Positions 55,492 to 64,000 of a stretch of DNA of 64,000 nucleotides are shown here, in pieces. The stretch comes from Pedobacter sp. Leaf170 (lineage in GTDB: Bacteria > Bacteroidota > Bacteroidia > Sphingobacteriales > Sphingobacteriaceae): assembly GCF_920984665.1 (NCBI RefSeq), contig NZ_CAKLBP010000001.1:462858-526857 (forward strand). The letters run 5' to 3'. Both the position numbers and the translations under genes were made by a program. The notes under the pieces are model-generated. The model saw only the letters and a program-made list of their open reading frames with translations, was not told the origin of the DNA and did no database searches. Numbering within the stretch: the stretch's first letter is position 1; each line of letters begins with the position of its first letter.

Positions 55492-56808
55492 TTACTTACC
55501 GAATATTTTTAAAATATCATTACCGAAAGCAAATACCATTAAGCTAATCAAAATTACAAAGCCTGCAATCTGTGCCTTTTCAAGCACTTTCTCGCTAACT
55601 GGCTTGCGTTGTATCATTTCGATTAAAAGAAACACTACGTGACCACCATCTAAACCCGGAATAGGCAACAAATTCATAAATGCAAGCGCCATTGAGATTA
55701 ATCCGGTTAAAGTCCAGAATTTAACCCAATCGAAAGTACTACCGTAAACTTTTGCAATACCAATCGGACTGCTAATATTACGGGCACTAACTTTACCGGT
55801 AATCATCTTGCCGATGCCTTTAGCATTGTCCATAAAAGTACTCCAGGCCATATTTGCACCAATAGGAAGTGCAGCCATAAAGGTATAATTAATGGTTTTG
55901 CGTTTAATTTCATTAAAGTTTCCGTAAAAACCAATGGCACCAGCCGTATCTACTGCTACATTAAGTTTCAGCGGTTTTCCTGCCCTATCAATATCAACAG
56001 CGACAGTTTTACCCTTCTTTTTTAGTGTAATCGGCTTAATTTCATCCTGATAGGTAACCGGAATTCCATCTACTGCGGTAATTTTATCACCTACTTTCAT
56101 CCCGGCTTTTACGGCGCCATAACCAGGCAGCAAACTATCTGCAATACTTTTTAAACGCGGCTCTGCAAATAAGCTTTTACCATCTGCAACTTTATTCAGA
56201 AAATCATCAGGTACTTTTATTTCAAGGGTTTTATCGCCGCGGATAACCGTTAAAAGTGTGTTACCCATCAAAACTTTAGAACTTTTAAGCTCTTCAAAGC
56301 GGATAACTTTATTGCCATTTATAGCAAGAATTTTATCACCGTTTTTTAAACCGATATCAGATGCGACTTTACCAACCTGAATACCATTTACAACCGCACT
56401 ATTTGGGGTAAAGGTTTCACCATACTTGAAAGTTAGCATCCAAAAGATGATGATACCTACAATAACGTTCACAATAATACCGCCTAACATTACAATTAAA
56501 CGTTGCCAAGCTGGTTTCGAGCGAAATTCCCAGGGTTGAGCTGGCTGAGCCATTTGCTCAGTGTCCATGCTTTCATCAATCATTCCGGCAATTTTTACAT
56601 AACCGCCCAAAGGCAACCATCCCACACCATATTCAACATCTCCTTTTTTAAAGCTGAAGAGTTTAAATCCCCAGGCATCAAAAAACAGATAAAATTTTTC
56701 TACTTTGATTCCAAACGCCCTTGCCGCCAAAAAATGTCCTAATTCGTGTAGTATTACCAATATAGACAATCCAAGCAACAGCTGTCCCGCCATTATCAAT
56801 CCATTCAT
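55492..56808 (-). CDS. rseP: site-2 zinc protease RseP
   Basis: A 438-residue RIP metalloprotease. The zinc motif HELGH is at residues 21-25 in the first membrane helix, one PDZ-like domain is visible (KVASDIGLKNGDKILAINGN), a second lies around residue 235-260, and the C-terminal helices carry NLLPIPGLDGGH. It cleaves membrane-bound anti-sigma factors and remnant signal peptides. A short gap separates it from dxr upstream (same strand), as in many Bacteroidota. Confidence 0.94.
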   Translation of the reverse strand: MNGLIMAGQLLLGLSILVILHELGHFLAARAFGIKVEKFYLFFDAWGFKLFSFKKGDVEYGVGWLPLGGYVKIAGMIDESMDTEQMAQPAQPWEFRSKPAWQRLIVMLGGIIVNVIVGIIIFWMLTFKYGETFTPNSAVVNGIQVGKVASDIGLKNGDKILAINGNKVIRFEELKSSKVLMGNTLLTVIRGDKTLEIKVPDDFLNKVADGKSLFAEPRLKSIADSLLPGYGAVKAGMKVGDKITAVDGIPVTYQDEIKPITLKKKGKTVAVDIDRAGKPLKLNVAVDTAGAIGFYGNFNEIKRKTINYTFMAALPIGANMAWSTFMDNAKGIGKMITGKVSARNISSPIGIAKVYGSTFDWVKFWTLTGLISMALAFMNLLPIPGLDGGHVVFLLIEMIQRKPVSEKVLEKAQIAGFVILISLMVFAFGNDILKIFGK

Positions 56809-56837
56809 ATGCTATTATAAAGTTTTTATGTTAGATG

Positions 56838-57998
56838 TTAGAATATACTTTTTGTTACTAATTCGGCCGCTAAGATACGGCTATGTTTGTCAGTTTCTAA
56901 ATAATCGTTCAATTGTGGTTTTTCAATGAAATTGATATCACTCATACACCGCTCTATCACATCACTCATTTCAAGGAAACCTATTTTATCATTCAAAAAT
57001 GCCTCTACAACTATTTCATTAGCTGCATTTAAAATACAAGGCATATTTCCACCCTTTTTTAATGAAGCAAATGCTAAACCTAAATTTTTGAAGGTTTTTA
57101 TATCAGCTTGCTGAAAGCTAAAATTTGGGTAATCCAAAAAATTAAAACGTTTAAAATTGTTTTTTAGCCTATCAGGATAATTTATAGCGTACTGAATTGG
57201 CAATTTCATATCCGGCACGCCCATTTGTGCTTTCATAGAGCCATCCGTAAACTGCACAATAGAATGAATAATAGATTGAGGATGAACGATGACATCAATC
57301 TGGTCTATATTTAAATTAAATAGCCATTTCGCCTCAATTACTTCCAGGCCTTTATTCATCAAACTTGCCGAGTCGATGGTAATTTTAGCCCCCATTACCC
57401 AGTTGGGGTGTTTTAAAGCCTGCTCTTTTTTAACAGATGAAAGAAAATCCTTATCCTTCCCTAAAAAAGGTCCGCCAGAAGCCGTCAGATAAATCTTTTC
57501 AATTTCATTTTGCTCCTCGCCTACTAAACATTGAAATATTGCAGAATGCTCAGAATCAACAGGAAGGATTTTAACGTTATGCTTAGCGGCTAATTGCGTT
57601 ACCAGTTCTCCAGCCACAACCAATGTCTCTTTATTGGCTAAAGCGATATTTTTGCCCGCTTCAATGGCTGCGATTGTTGGTTTTAAACCCACCGAGCCCA
57701 TCAATGCAGTTAATACGATTTCACCTTTCGGATAAACCGCAGCTTCAGTTAAAGCTGCCTCTCCGGCTAAAACTTTAATATCGAATGATGATAATTCGTT
57801 TTTAACCTCCAGATATTTAGTTTCATCGCAAATCACAACAACTTCTGGCTTAAACTCCTTAGCCTGCTGAATAAGCAATGCTGAATTTTTAAGCGCAGAT
57901 AGTACAGTTACTCTAAAAATATCCGGATTATCTCGAACAACCTCAAGCGCCTGCGTACCGATACTCCCTGTAGAGCCTAATATGATTATGTTTTTCAA
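56838..57998 (-). CDS. dxr: 1-deoxy-D-xylulose 5-phosphate reductoisomerase
   Basis: A 386-residue DXR for the MEP isoprenoid pathway. The NADPH loop GSTGSIGTQALEVV is at the N-terminus; metal-binding residues lie in PVDSEHSAIFQCL, and SASLMNKGLEVIEA is the family signature. It is the target of fosmidomycin; an Fsr-like transporter is encoded elsewhere in the window (31 kb). The order dxr-rseP, 29 nt apart, suggests one transcript. Confidence 0.95.
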   Translation of the reverse strand: MKNIIILGSTGSIGTQALEVVRDNPDIFRVTVLSALKNSALLIQQAKEFKPEVVVICDETKYLEVKNELSSFDIKVLAGEAALTEAAVYPKGEIVLTALMGSVGLKPTIAAIEAGKNIALANKETLVVAGELVTQLAAKHNVKILPVDSEHSAIFQCLVGEEQNEIEKIYLTASGGPFLGKDKDFLSSVKKEQALKHPNWVMGAKITIDSASLMNKGLEVIEAKWLFNLNIDQIDVIVHPQSIIHSIVQFTDGSMKAQMGVPDMKLPIQYAINYPDRLKNNFKRFNFLDYPNFSFQQADIKTFKNLGLAFASLKKGGNMPCILNAANEIVVEAFLNDKIGFLEMSDVIERCMSDINFIEKPQLNDYLETDKHSRILAAELVTKSIF

Positions 57999-58306
57999 AT
58001 TTTAAATTCTTTTTTGCCTTTTTTTGGCACTTTATATTTGCTATCGCGTTTACAATTGGCTAAGCCTAAGCTATGTTTCTCCGTTAAACGTTAATCGGTC
58101 TAACAAATTTTTCGGTATGCACAGGCAAATCCTAAGCACTTTCTTTAATAGAAAAATTTAAAGCCGACACTTTTGTTTTTTCACTGCTATATATTTTTTC
58201 ATCGGTTTTCAAGCTTGCTTCGCAGGTCTTTTTGGTGCCAAAAGAAAAAAGCCTGTCTGACCAAGACGAATAAGAGATTGCTTCATTCCTTGCAATAACG
58301 TGAATC
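57999..58306. repeat. intergenic region with dispersed repeat copy
   Basis: No gene is supported. A copy of the dispersed repeat (GAGATTGCTTCATTCCTTGC, continuing AATAACG) lies at about 58273-58300. Confidence 0.6.
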
Positions 58307-59806
58307 TTAGATAACATACCTCGTCAAGTCATCCGCCAACTTCCTATCATTGCTCAACCTCGGCACTTTATTCTGTCCACCCAATTTCCCTTCACTTTTC
58401 ATATAATTAACAAAAGCATCTTTTTGCAACGACCGAATGATTAATGGTTGCAAAATCTTTCCCTCAATTAGGTCAAAATAGTAAATATTTTTCTTCTGCA
58501 AAGTTTCATCTACTTTCTTACTAAATGCTGCCAAATCTTTCGGCGGATTAGAAAATTCTACAAACCACTCGTGGTAAGGCAATTCACCCTCATTCGGGTT
58601 AACCTGTGGCGCAACCGTAAATTCTGTAATCTCTACCTGTTGCTCATTTGCTACACTTAAAAGCGCATGTTCAACTTCTTCGCCAATTACATGTTCGCCA
58701 AAGGCAGAAATAAAATGTTTAATGCGCCCGGTTACAACAATTTTATAAGGATTTTTAGATACAAACTTTACCGTATCACCAATACTATATCCCCATAAGC
58801 CTGCATTTGTATTCAAAATTAAAGCATAATTGGTATATAATTCAATTTCACCTAGCGATAATCGCGTTGGATTCTCGTTGTGGTATTCATGAGCAGGAAT
58901 AAATTCGTAAAATATGCCGGCATCTGCTAAAAGCAACAAACCTTTATCTTGTTGCGAATCCTGATAAGCTATAAATCCTTCGGAAGCCGGATAGGTTTCA
59001 ATAGAATCTATTTTTTTGCCGATACTTTGCTCTATTTTAGCACGATAAGGCTCAAAGTTAACACCACCGTAAATAAACAAGCTAAAATTTTTAAAAATAT
59101 CTTTAATTTTTTGGCCACTGGCTTTTTCACTTAACTTATCAAAATACATCTGCACCCATGGCGGAATACCGGAAATCAAGGTCATGTTCTCCTGAATGGT
59201 TTCATTTACAATGGCTTCTACCTTTTGCTCCCAATCTTCGATACAATTCGTTTCGTATGATGGTAATCTGTTTTTTTGAAGATAGCCTGGCACGTGGTGC
59301 GCCACAATTCCTGATAAACGACCAACATTTACGCCATTTTTCAAAGTTAAAACCGGGCTTCCCTGTAAAAAAATCATTTTTCCATTAACAAAATCGGCTT
59401 TGCCAGTTTCATTAATGTAGGTTAAAATAGCATTTCTAGCAGCTTTAATATGCTCTGGCATAGATTCTTTAGACAGCGGAATGTACTTCACACCAGATGT
59501 TGTACCAGATGTTTTAGCAAAATAGAGCGGTTTACCCGGCCATAATACATTTTCATCACCCGCTACAACCCTATCAATATAAGGTTTTAATGCTTCGTAA
59601 TCTCTTATCGGAACGCATTGTTTAAAATCTGTATAATTTTTAATAGAAGAAAACTGATGATCTTTTCCAAAATCTGTTTTTTCAGCTTGAGCTACTAATT
59701 TCGAGAGTGTATTTTTTTGAGCTTCAACGGCATTATTTTTCCATTTGTTTACCTGCCAAACTACGAAGGCTGCAAAGGGCTTACTTAATGCTGCTTTTAA
59801 TCCCAT
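58307..59806 (-). CDS. GH3-family acyl-adenylate / amido-synthetase-like protein
   Basis: A 499-residue member of the GH3 family. The ATP-binding motif is seen as FAKTSGTTSGVKYIPLS, and YPASEGFIAYQ is the second adenylate motif. Plant GH3 enzymes conjugate auxin or jasmonate to amino acids; bacterial homologues are common in Bacteroidota but their substrates are unknown. It is 308 nt upstream of dxr on the same strand and preceded by a separate membrane-protein gene. Confidence 0.88.
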   Translation of the reverse strand: MGLKAALSKPFAAFVVWQVNKWKNNAVEAQKNTLSKLVAQAEKTDFGKDHQFSSIKNYTDFKQCVPIRDYEALKPYIDRVVAGDENVLWPGKPLYFAKTSGTTSGVKYIPLSKESMPEHIKAARNAILTYINETGKADFVNGKMIFLQGSPVLTLKNGVNVGRLSGIVAHHVPGYLQKNRLPSYETNCIEDWEQKVEAIVNETIQENMTLISGIPPWVQMYFDKLSEKASGQKIKDIFKNFSLFIYGGVNFEPYRAKIEQSIGKKIDSIETYPASEGFIAYQDSQQDKGLLLLADAGIFYEFIPAHEYHNENPTRLSLGEIELYTNYALILNTNAGLWGYSIGDTVKFVSKNPYKIVVTGRIKHFISAFGEHVIGEEVEHALLSVANEQQVEITEFTVAPQVNPNEGELPYHEWFVEFSNPPKDLAAFSKKVDETLQKKNIYYFDLIEGKILQPLIIRSLQKDAFVNYMKSEGKLGGQNKVPRLSNDRKLADDLTRYVI

Positions 59807-59859
59807 ATTTTAATGATTGACCTATTGGATGATTAAATGATAGAATGACTTTGTTGCTC

Positions 59860-60648
59860 TTAAACAATATTGTGCAAAATATCGGGATGTTCATCGCCCT
59901 TATATTCGCTGGAGATTTTACGATATGCAACCGTTAGTGCAACGCTGGAAAGCGGAACAATAATAAATGAACTTAATATATTTACAATAAACGCAACAAT
60001 TGGCCACTGTAAATAGTTCAATAACAGATAAATTAAATACCCTCCACCCAAAATAACTAAAAGCAATAATATTTTAGTGAAATTACCTTTCGTAGTGGCC
60101 AGGCTCAGCTTAATAGATTCGAAAGGCTTTGCATTCTTGTCTATAATAAAAAACGGAAAGAAAGAAATCCTTAACCAGGTAATAAAGATTGCAACGATAC
60201 CAACCGAAATTGCCACATTTTTAACGATTTCTATATTAATACCGGTATAGATAAATGGAAAGGCGACTAAAATCACAACCAAATAAACGCCTAAAATACA
60301 ACCTACAAAATAAAGTGTCGCAACTAAAAATCTGATAATCTGTTGCCTTGTTGGTATGGTATCTACAATTTTCACATCATTCAATTCATCATCCATTAAA
60401 TGGAAAATATATTTGAATAATGATAAGTTGATAGTAAAATAAAGCATGATGAAAATGCAAACCATTAAAAAGCTTAATATTTTGCTTACATCTTTGATAA
60501 AAAATGCCATTAAACTTGATGCGCTGGCGGTAATAAACATCAGAAAGCATAAGGTTGCAATAGAAAAATAATGCTTCCTGGTGATGTTCCAAGCCTTTTG
60601 GATTACATCGTTAACGGCAAAGGTGCTTTCTTTTAAATAATTTATCAT
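59860..60648 (-). CDS. hypothetical multi-pass membrane protein
   Basis: A 262-residue protein with about six hydrophobic segments after a soluble N-terminus (FAVNDVIQKAWNITRKHYFS). This opening resembles the membrane-anchoring domain found in front of glycerophosphodiester phosphodiesterases and in stand-alone DUFs. No catalytic motif is visible. It lies between the GH3 gene (53 nt away) and the heptamer-repeat gap upstream. Confidence 0.65.
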   Translation of the reverse strand: MINYLKESTFAVNDVIQKAWNITRKHYFSIATLCFLMFITASASSLMAFFIKDVSKILSFLMVCIFIMLYFTINLSLFKYIFHLMDDELNDVKIVDTIPTRQQIIRFLVATLYFVGCILGVYLVVILVAFPFIYTGINIEIVKNVAISVGIVAIFITWLRISFFPFFIIDKNAKPFESIKLSLATTKGNFTKILLLLVILGGGYLIYLLLNYLQWPIVAFIVNILSSFIIVPLSSVALTVAYRKISSEYKGDEHPDILHNIV

Positions 60649-60708
60649 TTTAGTTTTTTAGTTGGTTTGTTGTTTCGTTTTTTAAATGTTCATTTCCAAA
60701 CCTAATAC

Positions 60709-60792
60709 TTTCTACTTTACACTTTCCACCTTCTACTCTCCACTTTCCACCTTCTACTTTCCACTTTCTACTCTCCACTTTCCACTTTCTAC
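60709..60792. repeat. twelve-copy heptamer repeat
   Basis: Twelve back-to-back 7-bp units of consensus YTYYYAC (TTTCCAC and TTTCTAC are the commonest) without a break. The last unit overlaps the TAG stop codon (60789-60791) of the glycosyltransferase on the minus strand. Confidence 0.9.
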
Positions 60793-61757
60793 TTCCCGTT
60801 AAACACTACTCTCCTAAACAAATCCTGGATAAATCCTAAGCCATAGGCTGTTAGTTGGATAAAAGAAGAAATGATGCTCAAAAATGCAACTTTTATAGAT
60901 TTATTTACAGACCATGAATGAAAAAATATCAACATAAAGTAAATCAGAATGAAGAAGTTACAAACATAGGCCAAAGGCAGGTAGATAAAGTTACAAAACA
61001 CGCTGAAAATGAAGCCTACCGTAAACACTGCCGGAAAAAAGTGTACAAGTTTAAGCTCATTAGGGAAATGTTTATAAATATTGATTCTTGCCCTTCCGAA
61101 AAAGTGTAGCTGCTTGTAAAATTGACTAAAACTTGTTCTGCGTTTATGATATACTTTTGCCGCAGGAATTAAGCCGATTTTAAATCCATTTTCATCAATT
61201 CGGATGCTATATTCAATATCTTCTCCAAGTCGTGTTAGTATAAAACCACCAACTTTTTCCCAAACTTCTCTTGAAACACCCATGTTAAAACTACGTGGAT
61301 GAAACTGACCGACATGCTTTTTATTACCTCTTATCCCTCCAGTTGTGAAAGGAGATGTCATGGCGTAACTAATGGCCTTTTGAACTGGTGTAAAACTTTC
61401 GTGGGCTGCATCAGGACCGCCAAAGGCATCCAGGTCGTGTTCGTAAAGGTAATTTTTAACTATCTCCAAATAATCAGAAGGTATTAAACAATCCGAATCG
61501 AAAATGATAAAGTAATCGCCTTTTGCCCTTTCAAAACCAAAATTTCTGGTGAAACCTTGCCCTTCGTTCTCCTTATAGAAATAGCGTATATCGAGCTTAT
61601 TGGTGTAACTCTCTACAATTGCTTTTGCATCATCTTTTGAACCATCTTCAATAACCAAAACTTCAAATTGTAAGTAAGTTTGCTTGGTTAACGTGTATAA
61701 TAGTTCGTTAATTTCTTGCGGACGATTATAAAGCGGAATAATAATGGAGAAAAACAT
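60789..61757 (-). CDS. family 2 glycosyltransferase, membrane-bound
   Basis: A 322-residue GT2 enzyme. The GT-A domain has [15 protein letters not shown] at the start, [10 protein letters not shown], and the metal-binding DSDCLIP motif; acceptor-side residues include [15 protein letters not shown]. The C-terminal 90 residues carry two to three hydrophobic segments. The sugar and acceptor are unknown; envelope polysaccharide is likely. Its stop codon is inside a heptamer array. It is separated by 75 bp from the next GT2 gene upstream. Confidence 0.9.
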   Translation of the reverse strand: MFFSIIIPLYNRPQEINELLYTLTKQTYLQFEVLVIEDGSKDDAKAIVESYTNKLDIRYFYKENEGQGFTRNFGFERAKGDYFIIFDSDCLIPSDYLEIVKNYLYEHDLDAFGGPDAAHESFTPVQKAISYAMTSPFTTGGIRGNKKHVGQFHPRSFNMGVSREVWEKVGGFILTRLGEDIEYSIRIDENGFKIGLIPAAKVYHKRRTSFSQFYKQLHFFGRARINIYKHFPNELKLVHFFPAVFTVGFIFSVFCNFIYLPLAYVCNFFILIYFMLIFFHSWSVNKSIKVAFLSIISSFIQLTAYGLGFIQDLFRRVVFNGK

Positions 61758-61762
61758 CTTTT

Positions 61763-61797
61763 AAAAGGTAAAAGGTAGAAGGTAAAGGGTGTAGGGT
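61763..61797. repeat. five-copy heptamer repeat, opposite orientation
   Basis: Five 7-bp units of AAAAGGT type between the two glycosyltransferase genes. Reverse-complemented, they read ACCTTTT, the same rhythm and base bias as at 60709-60792. Confidence 0.75.
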
Positions 61798-61832
61798 TTT
61801 GGCGAATATCTGTACGCCTTAAACCATTTATC

Positions 61833-62783
61833 TTAAACCCTCTTTTCTATTAAATATTGATTTCTTTCTGGCGCATTTCGGGTAACCAATTCAGCTACAA
61901 AACCTGTTAAAAACATTTGCGAGCCGACAACAATGGCCACTAAAGCAATGTAAAATAAAGGCTGATCGGTAATTTCTCTTTTGTAAGGAATGTGCGCTGC
62001 GATATGATAAAGCTTTACACCAATCATCCAAAGTGCCATAAAAGTTCCGATAACAAAGCTTAAAACACCTAAAGAACCGAAAAAGTGCATTGGGCGCTTG
62101 CCGAATTTACCAACAAAAAATATAGATAGTAAATCTAAAAAGCCGTTAATAAATCTGCTGAAACCGAATTTTGTTGTACCATATTTACGGGCACGATGCT
62201 CTACAACCTGCTCTTCAATTTTAGTAAATCCTGCCCATTTTGCAATTACAGGAATATAGCGATGCATTTCGCCATAAACTTCAATGGTTTTGACAACATC
62301 GCTTCTGTAAGCTTTTAAGCCGCAATTAAAATCGTTTAATTCAATACCGCTCATTTTTCTGGTTGCAGCATTAAACAATTTTGTTGGGATGGTTTTAGTT
62401 ATTGGGTCGTAACGTTTCTTTTTCCAGCCGGAGATTAAATCCAGTTTTTCTTCTTTTATTCTGCGGTATAATTCTGGTATTTCATCAGGACTGTCTTGCA
62501 AATCAGCATCCATTGTGATAATTACATCGCCATGCGTTGCTTCAAAGCCTACGTTTAAAGCTGCAGATTTACCGTAATTTCTTCTGAATTTAATGCCTTT
62601 AATGGAATCGTTTTGTAGCTTCAACGACTCTATAACTTCCCATGATTTATCGGTGCTACCATCATCAACTAAAATAATTTCATAGCTGAAACCATTCTCG
62701 TTCATCACTTTAGCAATCCAGGCCGTTAACTCGGGTAAAGATTCGTCTTCGTTATATAAAGGTACTACAATTGATATATCCAT
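61833..62783 (-). CDS. family 2 glycosyltransferase (polyprenyl-phosphate type)
   Basis: A 316-residue GT2 of the DPM1/GtrB type. The domain opens with VVPLYNEDESLPELTAWI, the nucleotide-sugar motif is LVDDGSTDKSW, and the metal motif is TMDADLQDSPDE. Two membrane helices lie at about residues 232-255 and 270-292. This class moves a sugar from a nucleotide donor to undecaprenyl phosphate for export. It is paired with a second GT2 gene downstream. Confidence 0.92.
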   Translation of the reverse strand: MDISIVVPLYNEDESLPELTAWIAKVMNENGFSYEIILVDDGSTDKSWEVIESLKLQNDSIKGIKFRRNYGKSAALNVGFEATHGDVIITMDADLQDSPDEIPELYRRIKEEKLDLISGWKKKRYDPITKTIPTKLFNAATRKMSGIELNDFNCGLKAYRSDVVKTIEVYGEMHRYIPVIAKWAGFTKIEEQVVEHRARKYGTTKFGFSRFINGFLDLLSIFFVGKFGKRPMHFFGSLGVLSFVIGTFMALWMIGVKLYHIAAHIPYKREITDQPLFYIALVAIVVGSQMFLTGFVAELVTRNAPERNQYLIEKRV

Positions 62784-62796
62784 TTATTAATGTTTT

Positions 62797-62884
62797 CGTC
62801 ATTGCGAGGAGGCACGACGAAGCAATCTATTTGATAAAGATTGCCGCACACTCTACTCATTTCAACGCTTCGTTCGCAATGACG
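62797..62884. repeat. dispersed inverted repeat, full copy
   Basis: Left arm CGTCATTGCGAGGAGGCACG through AGCAATCT (62797-62828) and right arm AAGATTGCC to CGTTCGCAATGACG (about 62837-62884) are imperfect complements. The remainder of the 62784-62962 gap has no gene. Confidence 0.75.
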
Positions 62885-62962
62885 TATTATTGAATAACGT
62901 GCAAATTTCATCAAATTAAATGATAAAACTTGCACGTTAGAAAATTTTATGATTTTATAAAA

Positions 62963-63535
62963 TTAAGCAGTAGGATCTTGAAAGTTATTAAAAGTAACTG
63001 ATTCCTTTTTCTTAAGTATTGCGGCAAGAATTAATGAAAGGACGCCATACATGGCTATTGAAACTCCAAAACTAGTTAATGAATTTTTAAAAGTAGGCTG
63101 AAGTTTTTCCTGCATATTACCAGCTTTTGCCAAAGCATCATCAATCTGTTCGCCAGACATACCAAAACCCTCCATCATCTTACGTTGAGATTCTTCTATA
63201 GCTGCTGCTGCTGTGGCAGGCAAATCAGGGTCAATAAAAGTCATTAATATCACATTAAACAATACCGCAGTGATAGCCAAGATTAATGCTATTATTAGAT
63301 ACGATTTAAAAGCTTCTCCAAATGTCCAATAGCCGCCAATTTCTTTTCTAATGTTTAGACCAACAATAACCAATAATGCAATAAAAACCACTAAAACGCC
63401 AATGGGAGCTAAAAAATTAGTGTAAAGCATTACGGGATTGATAAAATGGAATGTTAAAGAAATAACAACAGAAACTGCTGCTAATGTTAATCCATATTTT
63501 AAGGATAGTTTTGAAATTAAAGTGCTTTTGTCCAT
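62963..63535 (-). CDS. DUF4199 domain protein
   Basis: A 190-residue protein with four hydrophobic segments (about residues 12-32, 40-60, 75-100 and 150-170). The GYWTFGEAFKSYLIIALILA segment matches the DUF4199 family, common in Bacteroidota near glycosyltransferases. Function is unknown. The gene starts 12 nt after the upstream stop, so it shares a transcript with it. Confidence 0.85.
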   Translation of the reverse strand: MDKSTLISKLSLKYGLTLAAVSVVISLTFHFINPVMLYTNFLAPIGVLVVFIALLVIVGLNIRKEIGGYWTFGEAFKSYLIIALILAITAVLFNVILMTFIDPDLPATAAAAIEESQRKMMEGFGMSGEQIDDALAKAGNMQEKLQPTFKNSLTSFGVSIAMYGVLSLILAAILKKKESVTFNNFQDPTA

Positions 63536-63547
63536 GTTTAGTTTAGT

Positions 63548-64000
63548 TTAGTTATTAATGGTAGTTATTAATATATAAGTAGCTGAATCGAACGATTTGT
63601 TACTACTAAATTTACTTATTTCTTGAACTGTTGTTGCACTACCCTCAGTATCAAGGAAAAAAACCATAAAAGGAACAAACAAATCTTTCATTTCTTCGCT
63701 GATGTTTAACTTCCCTGAAGCTTTACAAATATCTTCAACACTGCTTTCGGCAAGTTGCTGGTTGCTAATCAGTTCTTCATAAATCTCAAATTCATCTTGA
63801 AACTCATCATCCTCCACTAATAAAAATTCTTTCAAGAAATCGCCAAGTTCCGGTTCCAAATCTTCATCCTTACATTCTTTAATATACAATAATAGATTTA
63901 AAAGTTCTGTTCCCCTATCAATAGTTTCTTCCTCAATATTTGCCCATTCTTCACTTTCCAAATAATCCTCTTCGAGTTTTTGTACATCGCTGCTGAAAAA
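63548..64000 (-). CDS. acidic hypothetical protein, 5' end outside window
   Basis: The frame stays open to the right edge of the window, so the true start is beyond it; the TTG at 63961 is only an internal codon. The visible about 150 residues are very acidic (many D and E, for example LLVEDDEFQDEFEIYEELIS) and predicted to be helical. No family recognised. It is 12 nt upstream of the DUF4199 gene, suggesting an operon. Confidence 0.6.
   Translation of the reverse strand, partial: FFSSDVQKLEEDYLESEEWANIEEETIDRGTELLNLLLYIKECKDEDLEPELGDFLKEFLLVEDDEFQDEFEIYEELISNQQLAESSVEDICKASGKLNISEEMKDLFVPFMVFFLDTEGSATTVQEISKFSSNKSFDSATYILITTINN

Noticed and set aside
58132..58317. 61-codon open frame on the minus strand
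   Set aside because: Its VIARNEAIS stretch is a translation of the dispersed GATTGCTTC repeat, not a gene.

Overview
The window looks like chromosomal DNA from a member of the Bacteroidota, most likely a Sphingobacteriaceae (Pedobacter-like) species. The signs are low GC, Bacteroidota-type promoters (TTTG, about 20 nt, TAnnTTTG), several Bacteroidota-specific gene families (DUF3822, DUF4175, DUF4199, DACNV), two S9/M28 exported peptidases, and many short intergenic repeats. No plasmid, phage, insertion sequence, rRNA or CRISPR locus is visible. The identification rests on recognising protein families by eye; no database search was run.

Layout. 0-9.3 kb (+): end of a BatA-like membrane protein, a DUF4175 protein, a membrane protein with a GATase-like core, then tldD-tldE-tldD, where both TldD copies start with Tat-like signals. 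9.5-11.6 kb: a TPR histidine kinase without a partner regulator. 11.6-15.1 kb (-): a heterodimeric ABC exporter with one degenerate ATP site. 15.6-21 kb: CvfB-like RNA-binding protein, a 4HB_MCP-type membrane protein, a ten-copy 77/78-bp tandem array, a RecD-like helicase and a DACNV/DAC diadenylate-cyclase-like protein. 21-24.7 kb: a palindromic repeat array, DUF3822-rsmD-coaD, then an ECF sigma factor overlapping a membrane protein. 24.9-29.6 kb: NUDIX and pyrE with interlocked start codons, an SRPBCC protein and clpB. 29.8-35.1 kb: two beta-barrel-like secreted proteins, an Fsr-like MFS transporter, an FMN reductase and an M28 peptidase.

35.4-39.2 kb looks accessory: three unknown AT-rich genes, a rifampin ADP-ribosyltransferase (arr), an NAD(P)-binding protein and a YdeI/OmdA protein. 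39.4-45.4 kb: an S9 peptidase, two polysaccharide-deacetylase lipoproteins flanking a PH-domain gene, and a DUF3298 lipoprotein. 45.4-46 kb: a composite repeat array. 46-51.7 kb: Gre-like factor, nitroreductase, then a holin-like / BrkB / MscS envelope operon. 52-54.1 kb: an amidase convergent with a Crp-family regulator. 54.3 kb: tRNA-Leu(CAA). 54.5-64 kb (-): DUF3817, HscB, RseP, Dxr, GH3, a multi-pass membrane protein, two GT2 glycosyltransferases, DUF4199, and a gene running off the window.

The most unusual content is intergenic: three different tandem arrays, a heptanucleotide repeat family at four loci, a 40-bp perfect palindrome, and dispersed hairpin repeats. Among the genes, the best leads are the Tat-signal TldD pair with a signal-less TldE, and the DAC protein with an altered RHR motif. 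I found no clear candidate for a wholly new defence or biosynthetic system.
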